This document shows, piece after piece, positions 17,637 through 24,507 of a stretch of DNA of 32,371 nucleotides. The translations under genes were made by a program, and so were the position numbers. The notes under the pieces were generated by a model, which saw only the letters and a program-made list of their open reading frames with translations, had not been told where the DNA came from and did no database searches. Position 1 is the stretch's first letter. The number at the start of each line of letters is the position of its first letter. The stretch comes from Promethearchaeota archaeon (GTDB taxonomy: Archaea > Asgardarchaeota > Lokiarchaeia > Sigyniarchaeales > SOKP01), in NCBI GenBank assembly GCA_014730165.1, contig WJIS01000185.1:1-32371 (forward strand), in the 5' to 3' direction.

Positions 17637-17840
17637 GAAAATCCTACTGTTCAAGCCCAAGGTAAATTCTTAATTATCGCATTTATTACCTTTGCGGTTG
17701 GAGCGATTTTAGATTCAATTATCCCCCTCAATCCTTTAACGCTTCCAATAACACGGGGAGTTTTGATTTCTAGCTCACTATCTTTTTATTGCGGGTTTAT
17801 TCTCCCTGGATGGCTAAAAAAGTTGATTAACGCACATTAA
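17637..17840 (+). pseudogene. C-terminal fragment of a third 7-TM family member
   Basis: The plus frame encodes 67 residues and a stop: VQAQGKFLIIAFITFAVG..., then SSSLSFYCGFILP near the end. It aligns with the last two membrane segments of the 16704 protein (LRGKLLMIAFITFVIG and SSIEFYLGFIFP). No start codon or upstream part of the gene exists; immediately upstream is the HxlR-type fragment on the other strand. The reading frame itself is intact, so the truncation is by rearrangement, not by point mutation. Confidence 0.7.
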
Positions 17841-17956
17841 TCTATATAATTTGGACTAACAACTTCCTTTTTACTCAATTTTTAAATAATTGTTTCATTT
17901 TCACTAATAGAATTAACCGTGATAAAAATTCTAAAACAAGAGGTTAAACTTAACAT

Positions 17957-18259
17957 ATGTGTGAATTTAAAGTAAAGGATTTATCGGATGGAGCTCAGTT
18001 AGCCGAAGAGATTGTAGTGTTGTCCTATTCGGAGGATCACGAACTTCTCTTGAAGGATATTCTAGGAGTTTCGGAGAAGATGGATTCGGCGTTAATATAT
18101 GACGTTGATACCTTGGACCAGACGTGTTCCCTTATTCAACATCCGCTGGTAAACCCGTTTCTTACTCTAATAAAAAAGATTACCCAAAACCAAGTTGAGA
18201 AGTCTGATATTAAAGCTCTACAAGAAGGATTAGAAGAGCTTAAAAAAGAATTAGAATAA
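17957..18259 (+). CDS. CooT-like small protein with C-terminal extension (copy A)
   Basis: 100 aa. The first ~65 residues follow the CooT-family pattern: MCEFKV start with Cys2, a strand, then LLLKDILG and ALIYDVDTLD. In CooT proteins Cys2 binds nickel after Met removal; the archaeal relatives are of unknown role. A helical tail of about 35 residues (PLVNPFLTLIKK..., Glu/Lys-rich end) goes beyond the usual 60-70 aa. The ATG follows AGAGG at a rather long distance of ~12 bases. Its last 70 codons and the following ~50 bases recur at 20801-21059. It is the intact copy and probably functional. No nickel enzyme is encoded in the window. Confidence 0.65.
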   Translation: MCEFKVKDLSDGAQLAEEIVVLSYSEDHELLLKDILGVSEKMDSALIYDVDTLDQTCSLIQHPLVNPFLTLIKKITQNQVEKSDIKALQEGLEELKKELE

Positions 18260-18308
18260 AAAGATAAAAAGAAAAAAATATACTTGTTATTGATAAGCTA
18301 TACGAATA
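18051..18308 (+). repeat. Direct repeat, copy A (offset 2,750 bp)
   Basis: This stretch is repeated in the same orientation at 20801-21059. I count 17 mismatches in the first 210 aligned columns (about 92% identity), with a 50-base identical run from 18104 to 18153, then one extra A in copy B. It covers the 3' two-thirds of the CooT-like gene plus the trailing A-rich stretch ending TTGATAAGCTA. Between the copies lie the 7-TM and radical SAM genes. Confidence 0.9.
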
Positions 18309-18346
18309 ACATCTTTTAATTTTCTTTATTCTTCTATGGATTCGTT

Positions 18347-18481
18347 ATGCAATTTGAAAATGGCACCGAGGCATGGATTCCTAAATCCACCATCCACAGC
18401 CAATTTTCAGCAAAGAATAAGGGATTACAACCATTCTTCATCCAATTGTGGGGATTGGATAAAAATAATGCTGCAACCTAG
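18347..18481 (+). pseudogene. Short orphan fragment resembling a small conserved protein
   Basis: This is a 44-codon reading frame, too short for the ORF track: QFENGTEAWIPKSTIHSQF, then a hydrophobic strand (FFIQLWGL) and a stop. The pattern (acidic turn, E-A/V-W-I-P-K-S-x-I, then a closing strand) looks like the core of a small beta-rich domain found in other archaeal small proteins, but I cannot name it. It has no ribosome site and sits among other fragments, so I take it as a remnant. A genuine microprotein is possible. Confidence 0.4.
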
Positions 18482-18645
18482 ACTTTAATCTTTTTTTTCT
18501 CTAAAAGTATACTTTAAGGTTTATCCCTTCACCCAGCAAACTAAAAAGGACATATTAAACTTCACTTGAAGGACCGCCCACTTAAAAAAAATCTCCTTTG
18601 ATTTGAATATTAAGAACCATATTGTCAAATCGGTAATCGAAGGCT

Positions 18646-18655
18646 AAATATAAAG
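18646..18655 (+). promoter_or_regulatory. TATA-like box before the 7-TM/radical SAM pair
   Basis: AAATATAAAG lies about 50 bases before the ATG at 18700, giving an expected start near 18675. The surrounding 18482-18640 stretch contains nothing else I can identify. Confidence 0.4.
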
Positions 18656-18699
18656 GTATTAAATAACATTTAAATTCATTCCATACTTTCAATATTACT

Positions 18700-19410
18700 A
18701 TGAATTTTATCCTATACTGGACTTATATTGATACCATTTCGATCCTAATTATTGCGATTATCCTTATACTTTTTATTTGGAATGGTTATTTCCCTCGCCG
18801 AATTTTGTATATGGTATTATTATTGTTTATAAGTTTGGTTGTGGGGCTAATTTTCTTATTTTTAGCGGAATTAATAGCTCCTTATAATTCACATTTTTAT
18901 TTAAATCCTATTTTATATATGATTTTTTTCGCCTTATTAGCTTGTACGCTATTTGCGGAGTATATGATTGCAGTGGAAGTATTTTTTAATCATATTCGAG
19001 TATTGTTTATTGTTGGGATTTTAAGTTTCATCGGAATAGAATTCTTATATATAATTAGTGTCATTAGTTATTTTATTATTCATTTTCAAACTTATCCTCT
19101 TATTGTATATATCTCTTTTGAAAGCAGTTATTATCTTGGAATAGCTGCGTGTATTATGTTTATTGTTGGGTGTTTTAAGATGGGGTTTTCTAACCGTTTA
19201 GAAGATAAATCGCGTCGAAATATGATCATTATAGGTATCTTATGGGGAGTTAATGCATTTTATCATACATGGCTAGCTTGGGGTATATTTTTTGTGAATT
19301 TTGCCGTCCAATTTAATCTATATTTATCTATCTTAATGCTGGGATGGATTGCTGGAGAGACTCTTACTTATATATTAATTATTTATAACTTTATCAAATA
19401 TTTACATTAA
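18700..19410 (+). CDS. Seven-TM membrane protein paired with a radical SAM enzyme
   Basis: 236 aa, about seven membrane segments covering nearly the entire chain, with one basic loop (NRLEDKSRR) before the last two segments. Aromatic and charged residues inside the membrane (AFYHTWLAW, GWIAGETLTY) are unusual for a simple anchor and hint at a ligand or cofactor site. I recognise no family; its overall topology resembles the 3483 and 16704 proteins, but I see no convincing shared motif. The radical SAM gene begins 14 bases after its stop, so the two form an operon. The pair is bracketed by the direct repeats. It may transport, anchor or receive the product of the enzyme; this is inference. Confidence 0.75.
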   Translation: MNFILYWTYIDTISILIIAIILILFIWNGYFPRRILYMVLLLFISLVVGLIFLFLAELIAPYNSHFYLNPILYMIFFALLACTLFAEYMIAVEVFFNHIRVLFIVGILSFIGIEFLYIISVISYFIIHFQTYPLIVYISFESSYYLGIAACIMFIVGCFKMGFSNRLEDKSRRNMIIIGILWGVNAFYHTWLAWGIFFVNFAVQFNLYLSILMLGWIAGETLTYILIIYNFIKYLH

Positions 19411-19424
19411 AGAATTTTCAAAAA

Positions 19425-20501
19425 ATGTTTATTAAAAAACACAATGATAGAAGCAACCCACCTATAGATCTTTTCCTTAGGAAAGATATTGTCACATCTA
19501 TGAATAAGGGAAATTTTGTAAGTGTCGCTGTTGAAATTAATGAGCGGTGTGCGGGCGGATGCTTATATTGCTATGCTAGCTCAGCGGAGGATGAAAGCCT
19601 TAGAGCTGATAACATTTCCTTAGAAAAACTAAAAGAGATTTTGGAGTTAAAGAAACTAGGATTAAAAGTTGTGCATTTCTATGGTGGCGACCAACTCATC
19701 CATCCTCAAATTAAGAAGATGCTCTTTTACACCATAAATGAAGGATTTGATATTCTTTTACCTCTTGCAGGCTTAATTCCTGAGTCAAAAGTGGACTGGT
19801 TAGTCGAGGCGCAAAATTTAGCCCGTTCAAAAAAACAAGAATTCCTTATTGGGATCCACATTGATAGCTTAGATCAAGAGATATATAACAAAACAAACGC
19901 CTATCCTAAGAGTTTACAATCAAAAATTGAAAGTTATCAAGCCCTATTGGATGCTGGCTTCCCCTCCGATAAAATTTATGGATGTACTACGCTAACCAAA
20001 CAAACGGGAGAGAAGATGATCGAATTATTAGATTGGTTTTATTCTAAGGGCACAAAGCACGTAGCCATTAATACTTTCAAACCTTTGGGACTTTCAAGGG
20101 ATCAAGGCGCTAAATGGGAACCCACTTTAGCTCAAATTGAAAAAGTATTCCGTCATCTTGGTAAAATTGAAGGGAAACATATGTTAATGGTGGGAAATAC
20201 CGATGGAAAGTATGCTTGCCAATCTCATATTGCTATTACGACCAATGGGAATGTTGTTCCATGTCTTTTTTTACGTGATTTCTCCGAAGGAAACATTTTT
20301 GAGGAAAATATAGTAGATATCGTAAAGAAGGGGAAAAAAAAGCTCAAACTTGATATAAAAGTTAAGGGAAAATGCGCGTCGTGTATCTCTAAAATGGTCT
20401 GTTATGGATGTAGGGCAAGTGCTTATCTTTATGCGGGTGATATTTCTGCGTCTGATCCTAAATGCTTTTTTAATCCCGATGCCCCTGAGAGATGCTTTTA
20501 A
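19425..20501 (+). CDS. Radical SAM enzyme with SPASM-type C-terminal domain
   Basis: 358 aa. The radical SAM cluster motif is CAGGCLYC (C42, C46, C49), followed by the SAM-binding GGD (87-89, in place of the common GGE). The C-terminal part carries eight cysteines that can hold auxiliary [4Fe-4S] clusters: C265, C280, C317, C320, C326, C329, C347 and C357. The core SPASM stretch is CASCISKMVCYGC. SPASM enzymes modify peptides (RiPPs), enzymes or cofactors. No candidate precursor peptide was found in the 14-base gap upstream or in the 250 bases downstream. It shares an operon with the 7-TM gene. Its frame is intact although both flanks are debris. A heme/PQQ-like cofactor enzyme or a protein-modifying anSME-like enzyme are both possible. 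Confidence 0.88.
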   Translation: MFIKKHNDRSNPPIDLFLRKDIVTSMNKGNFVSVAVEINERCAGGCLYCYASSAEDESLRADNISLEKLKEILELKKLGLKVVHFYGGDQLIHPQIKKMLFYTINEGFDILLPLAGLIPESKVDWLVEAQNLARSKKQEFLIGIHIDSLDQEIYNKTNAYPKSLQSKIESYQALLDAGFPSDKIYGCTTLTKQTGEKMIELLDWFYSKGTKHVAINTFKPLGLSRDQGAKWEPTLAQIEKVFRHLGKIEGKHMLMVGNTDGKYACQSHIAITTNGNVVPCLFLRDFSEGNIFEENIVDIVKKGKKKLKLDIKVKGKCASCISKMVCYGCRASAYLYAGDISASDPKCFFNPDAPERCF

Positions 20502-20650
20502 TAACCCGCTTTTGTTTCAAATCTTTAAGCGTGAGGGGAACTTATGAACCATTTTATAGACAAGGATTCATTTCTTTTTGATTTATACATAATATTAATA
20601 TCACTTCTGGGTATTAAATAATAAGTAGAAGAAACCAAAAGCCTGAATAA

Positions 20651-20803
20651 TTAAATCCTGAAAAAATTGATCATAACGGAGATCTTGAAATTTTTGTCTC
20701 AGGAACGGATAATAAGTTATTTGCTCTTGAGGGAAAAACCGGGACTCAAATATGGAATTCTACCATTGGTCCGATGCTATATATCTCACCCAACTTTTTT
20801 TGA
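20651..20803 (+). pseudogene. Single beta-propeller blade (PQQ/FG-GAP-like) fragment
   Basis: One frame, open from 20651, reads IDHNGDLEIFVSGTDNKLF, then ALEGKTGTQIWNS, and stops at TGA 20801-20803. D-x-N-G-D-L-E-I-x-V and L-x-G-K-T-G-x-x-I-W are hallmarks of FG-GAP/PQQ-like propeller repeats, usually part of large secreted or membrane-bound proteins. Only about one blade is present, with no start. It is cut in a T-run exactly where the truncated CooT-like copy B begins, marking a rearrangement junction. Confidence 0.65.
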
Positions 20804-21009
20804 AGGACATTTTAGGTGTTTCAGAGAAAGCGGATTCTGCGTTAATATATGATGTTGATACCTTGGACCAGACGTGTTCCCTTATTCAACATCCGCTGGT
20901 AAATCCGTTTCTTACTCTAATAAAAAAGATTACCCAAAACCAAGTTGAGGAGTCTGATATTGAGGCTCTACAAGAAAGATTAGAAGAGCTTAAAAAAGAT
21001 TTCGAATAA
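20798..21009 (+). pseudogene. Truncated CooT-like gene (copy B)
   Basis: Codons from LKDILGVSEKAD to the stop match copy A at 18051-18259 closely, but the first ~30 residues, including the MC metal-binding start, are absent. The track gives an 85 aa ORF from an ATG at 20752, but its first ~15 residues are an out-of-frame reading of the propeller-blade fragment. Several codon changes relative to copy A are silent or conservative (K to E, E to D), and no stop has appeared, which suggests a fairly recent break. It is unlikely to be functional. Confidence 0.75.
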
Positions 21010-21059
21010 AAAGAAAAAAAGAAAAAAAATATACTTGTTATTGATAAGCTAAACGAAAT
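20801..21059 (+). repeat. Direct repeat, copy B
   Basis: Second copy of the 18051-18308 segment in the same orientation. Its left edge falls at the T-run ending the propeller fragment, and its right edge at TTGATAAGCTA-AACGAA. Beyond these points the two loci differ completely. Confidence 0.9.
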
Positions 21060-21078
21060 TATCTTCCCTTTTAAAATT

Positions 21079-21237
21079 TTACTCGGGAGGGATAATTTCG
21101 ATTTCTATCGCTGAGACATTGCTTTCGGTACCATCTTTATTTGTCAGCTTCTCGGTTTCGATGGTAATATCGCCGTAGCTAGCTCCTTTGGCGAATCTTA
21201 TTGGGTAACCTTCTCGGATCTTGTGAGACCAGCGACT
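21079..21237 (-). pseudogene. C-terminal fragment of an unrecognised minus-strand gene
   Basis: Minus-strand frame of about 50 codons: WSHKIREGYPIRFAKG, then ITIETEKLTNKDG and AIEIEIIPPE before a TAA at 21079-21081. The strand-rich, acidic, clearly protein-like sequence, with alternating hydrophobic residues, suggests the end of a real gene. The frame breaks at a stop exactly where MoxR coding sequence begins on the other strand, so the 5' part is lost. I do not recognise the family. Confidence 0.5.
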
Positions 21238-21885
21238 TTAATTGGTTCTTTTGACCCCACTCTAGTTTTTAAATATGGATTTTCTCCAGAATCATATATT
21301 CCCGGTCCATTCACGTTAGCTGGATTAAAAGGTGGTGTATTTTTAGCAAATGAGTTTAATAGAGGTGATGAATACGTTTTGAATAGTATGCTCGATGCTA
21401 TGGAAGAGAGACGACTTTATATTCCACAACTTAAGACATGGTTAAAAGTTCATAATGATTTCTATGTAATTGCGGCGATGAATCCCGCAGAATTAAAAGG
21501 AACTAGAAAATTGCCATCCGCAATAAAAGACCGAATAAAGGTTTGGATCCATTTAGATTATCCCCCTAAATCTCTCGAACAGAAAATTATGATCGGAAAT
21601 TGTCCCGAATACAAATTATCAGCACTAACTCAAGAGAAGATAATAGAATTAATAATTCAATGTAGAAATCATCCATTAGTAGAGAAACCGCCTAGTCTTA
21701 GAACAAGTATTGGGATTGCTAGATTTGTATCTGAAAGAGCGCAAAGATTAGGTAAAAAGGTTGATAATAAATTAATAGCTGAATCCGCTAAACTAATATT
21801 ACCTGATTCTACTGAATTAAAACCCGGAAAAAACATAAATAAGTTTTTGAAAGATATATTGGTCAAAGTTGTCGGAGTATATTAA
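21223..21885 (+). pseudogene. MoxR-type AAA+ ATPase, N-terminal P-loop half missing
   Basis: The 220 aa frame begins abruptly at the point where a MoxR reads LIGSFDP, then PGPFTLAGLKGGVFLANEF (Walker B region), MLDAMEERRL, VIAAMNPAE (sensor 1) and the lid domain with SLRTSIGIARF (sensor 2-like). MoxR ATPases are normally 280-350 aa, with a GxxGxGK[ST] loop about 60-80 residues before this point; none exists upstream here. The upstream DNA belongs to the tail of another gene on the opposite strand. The Walker B acidic pair reads NE instead of DE, as in some MoxR subgroups. Without the P-loop it should not bind ATP. It sits 19 bases before the VWA gene, its usual partner. A working copy may exist elsewhere, or the assembly may be wrong. 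Confidence 0.8.
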
Positions 21886-21904
21886 TACTTATTGATGAAA
21901 GGAT

Positions 21905-24463
21905 GTGAGTCAAATAAAGATTGATAAAGGTAATATCGGTGATTATTCAAATAATCGTGTACTTGAATGGAAACCAATCTTTTTTGCAATTGAATTTATT
22001 TATCGTATGAGACGAAGGAAACATAAATTATTAAACATCCCAAGCACAAGACAGGCAATTGCTATTCCAAAATTGATTAGTGCAATTTATCATCGAAAAT
22101 ACAATTTAATTCCAGATGATTTTATAAAAGCTGCTGTAATAACTACGCCTATTGAAGATCAAGAGATTGCTCGAAAAATTGCGTTTGACATAATTTTTTC
22201 TGATAAGAAAAAGTCAAAATTAATCAATTCATCAACACTAGACAATAACTTAATGCAAATTGACGAAGAGAATGATGACGATGATTTGATGGAAAATTTA
22301 ATCGGTGACATTTTCGATTCTAAAATAGATTTAGAAAATTTTGATACAGAGGAAGAGATCAATCAAACTCTAAATGATTTGGAGAGTTTGGGAGATTTTG
22401 TAAATAATTTCTTTGATAAAGCAGCTCTCTCTGAAGAACCCTTCTTTAGTTTGTTAAGTTTTTTGCAATCGAGAGGAGGTTATAGCGAAATGTTGAAGAA
22501 AGGTCTTACTGAATTAGAAAAAGTCCAGAAATTTACCCACAAATCATTTATTCGAGACATTAATAATTTATCACCTACAGATGTAAGTTCTGTAGTTAAT
22601 TTGGGGTGGGGAGATGATTTGATGGATCAATCAAAAATTCCGTGGATAAGAATAGCAGCACAATATTGTATGGAATCAAAAGATTTTCAGTCAAAATTAT
22701 CTAAAACTTTAAAAAACGATGAAATTGGTATATGTGCTAATACTCTGGGATATCTTGAAAAAGTTGGAATGGATAAATCTAAAGTTGAAAAACTAGCTAA
22801 TCAGCTAATTGAAAGATCAGAAAATCTTATGGAAATTATGGAAATTTCGGGTGTTTTAAACTATATACCTGATTTTAATATTGATAAGATTTTAGATAAT
22901 AGCTTGGATAAGGATTTAGCTACATCATTTCATATAAGTCGGCAATTAGATAAACAATTTAATTCGAAATTAACAAAAGAGTTATTTACTAAATGGGTTA
23001 GTAAAAATTCTTCTCCAAAATTATCCGAATTATTTCAAGCTCAAACAAATATTTCAAGATGGAAAGAAACAGTAGAAAAAAAAATAAATCAAATAATTGA
23101 TGATTTTCTTTCTCATAACGGTCATGCTTCGTACGATTTAGAGGATCTTTCCCATAAATTAATGCACTATGCAGATAAAGCAGATCTTGAATTCTGCAGG
23201 GAAGTATTTGCTGGGATGGCCTCTAAAGTTGGAATGCAATCACTAAAAGCAGCTCATAATCAAAAAAGACTTGAAGATGCACTTAAATCCTTGATAGAAA
23301 ATCAAATTACCATAGATAAAGTAGAAGTGATTGATTATGCCAAAACACTAAAAATTCCGGAAGAAAAGATTCTAGAGATATTGGGTGGTAGTTTTGAGAT
23401 TTTGAAATCTCTTTTTTTGAAAAACATATCCAATTTCGAAAGGTATAATAGAATTCTAAAAAATCTAAAATCTCTGACAATGTCTCAAATAGAGGATATT
23501 AGCCGGATAGCTATAAATAACGAGAATTTTGCAGGATTAGCCGCAATAGGACATTATGATCTTGGAAAGTCTTTTAAATCAGTTTCAAAAATTGGAAAAT
23601 CCGCTCAGAAACTCCTAGCGGAATCATTATCCGCTGGACCTGGTGATAATTTATTAATACAATGGTTTATGCACCGTCGTCAAGTTCCTCAGCATCTCAA
23701 AGATTTTGTACAAAATCTTGTTAAGGATGCTCTTATAAAAATTGCTCTAAGTTTCATATCAAATCAGAGAGGTAGTGGAGAGAAGGGATTGATTCCTACC
23801 AATCAATTGCGCATGTTTATTGAAGGAGATGATATGGATCTAATTGATATTGATGCATCAATAGAAAATATTATTATGCAAGGTAAATCATTAAATATGA
23901 TAACTATTGATGACCTAATGGTCAGAAAAACAGAAAAAGGTAGGGTTTCCATATGTTTTCTATTAGATATCTCTGGTTCTATGAGCGGAATGAAATTAGC
24001 AGCATGCTCTATAGCCGTTATGGTGTTAATCGGGTCTTTACAAGCAGAAGAGGTAGCTATTTGCTTCTTTGAATCGAATACACATATTGTAAAAGAATTT
24101 GGTGATAAAAAGACTTTAGAAGAAGTTGCTGATGAATTATTAGTCTTATCAGCACGAGGAGGTACTCAAGTTCAAGCAGCTTTAAAATGGGGGGCGCAAC
24201 AGTTAGAAGAGACATTGACTGAAACAAAGTTTTGTTTTCTTTTAACCGATTGTCAATTTTCTGAATCAAAAGACCAGATTGTGAAAGAAATGGAAGAGTA
24301 TCTCAATCAAAAGGTAAAATTCATTTTAGGTGTTAATACAAAATCTTATAGTAAAAATTACGCTGATTGGATTTTAGACACAACTAAAGGTGAAATAGTT
24401 CATATTTTAAATATTATGGATATTCCAAAGATCCTAACGGATCTTCTTGATAATATTGGCTAA
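21905..24463 (+). CDS. VWA-domain protein, MoxR partner (CoxE/ViaA-like)
   Basis: 852 aa. The C-terminal ~170 residues form a von Willebrand A domain with a complete MIDAS: DISGSMSG at ~688, the threonine in ARGGTQVQ, and the aspartate in LLTDCQFSE. The first ~680 residues are mainly helical and acidic in places (NDDDDLMENLIGD), without a recognised motif; ViaA and related MoxR partners have similar helical N-termini, though shorter. VWA proteins of this kind work with a MoxR AAA+ ATPase as metal-dependent chaperones that insert cofactors or activate complexes. The start is a GTG (21905) overlapping an out-of-frame ATGTGA, with AAAGG just upstream; the exact start is uncertain. Here the partner ATPase is truncated, so this protein may now be an orphan. 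Confidence 0.85.
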   Translation: MSQIKIDKGNIGDYSNNRVLEWKPIFFAIEFIYRMRRRKHKLLNIPSTRQAIAIPKLISAIYHRKYNLIPDDFIKAAVITTPIEDQEIARKIAFDIIFSDKKKSKLINSSTLDNNLMQIDEENDDDDLMENLIGDIFDSKIDLENFDTEEEINQTLNDLESLGDFVNNFFDKAALSEEPFFSLLSFLQSRGGYSEMLKKGLTELEKVQKFTHKSFIRDINNLSPTDVSSVVNLGWGDDLMDQSKIPWIRIAAQYCMESKDFQSKLSKTLKNDEIGICANTLGYLEKVGMDKSKVEKLANQLIERSENLMEIMEISGVLNYIPDFNIDKILDNSLDKDLATSFHISRQLDKQFNSKLTKELFTKWVSKNSSPKLSELFQAQTNISRWKETVEKKINQIIDDFLSHNGHASYDLEDLSHKLMHYADKADLEFCREVFAGMASKVGMQSLKAAHNQKRLEDALKSLIENQITIDKVEVIDYAKTLKIPEEKILEILGGSFEILKSLFLKNISNFERYNRILKNLKSLTMSQIEDISRIAINNENFAGLAAIGHYDLGKSFKSVSKIGKSAQKLLAESLSAGPGDNLLIQWFMHRRQVPQHLKDFVQNLVKDALIKIALSFISNQRGSGEKGLIPTNQLRMFIEGDDMDLIDIDASIENIIMQGKSLNMITIDDLMVRKTEKGRVSICFLLDISGSMSGMKLAACSIAVMVLIGSLQAEEVAICFFESNTHIVKEFGDKKTLEEVADELLVLSARGGTQVQAALKWGAQQLEETLTETKFCFLLTDCQFSESKDQIVKEMEEYLNQKVKFILGVNTKSYSKNYADWILDTTKGEIVHILNIMDIPKILTDLLDNIG

Positions 24464-24507
24464 AAAGTATGAGTTATTAAGTATCAAAAAATTGAACTTG
24501 TATTTAA

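Noticed and set aside
17581-17640. GGAGGTC...CTCCC as a hairpin or mobile-element end
   Set aside because: Better explained as the wing region of the HxlR-type fragment; the stem is short and imperfect.
18482-18640. Possible extra coding fragment (minus frame with KWAVLQVKF and FLVCWVKG)
   Set aside because: Only ~20 codons, no family resemblance; not distinguishable from chance.
20752-21009. 85 aa ORF taken as an intact small protein
   Set aside because: Its first ~15 codons are an out-of-frame reading of the propeller fragment; only the CooT-like tail is genuine.
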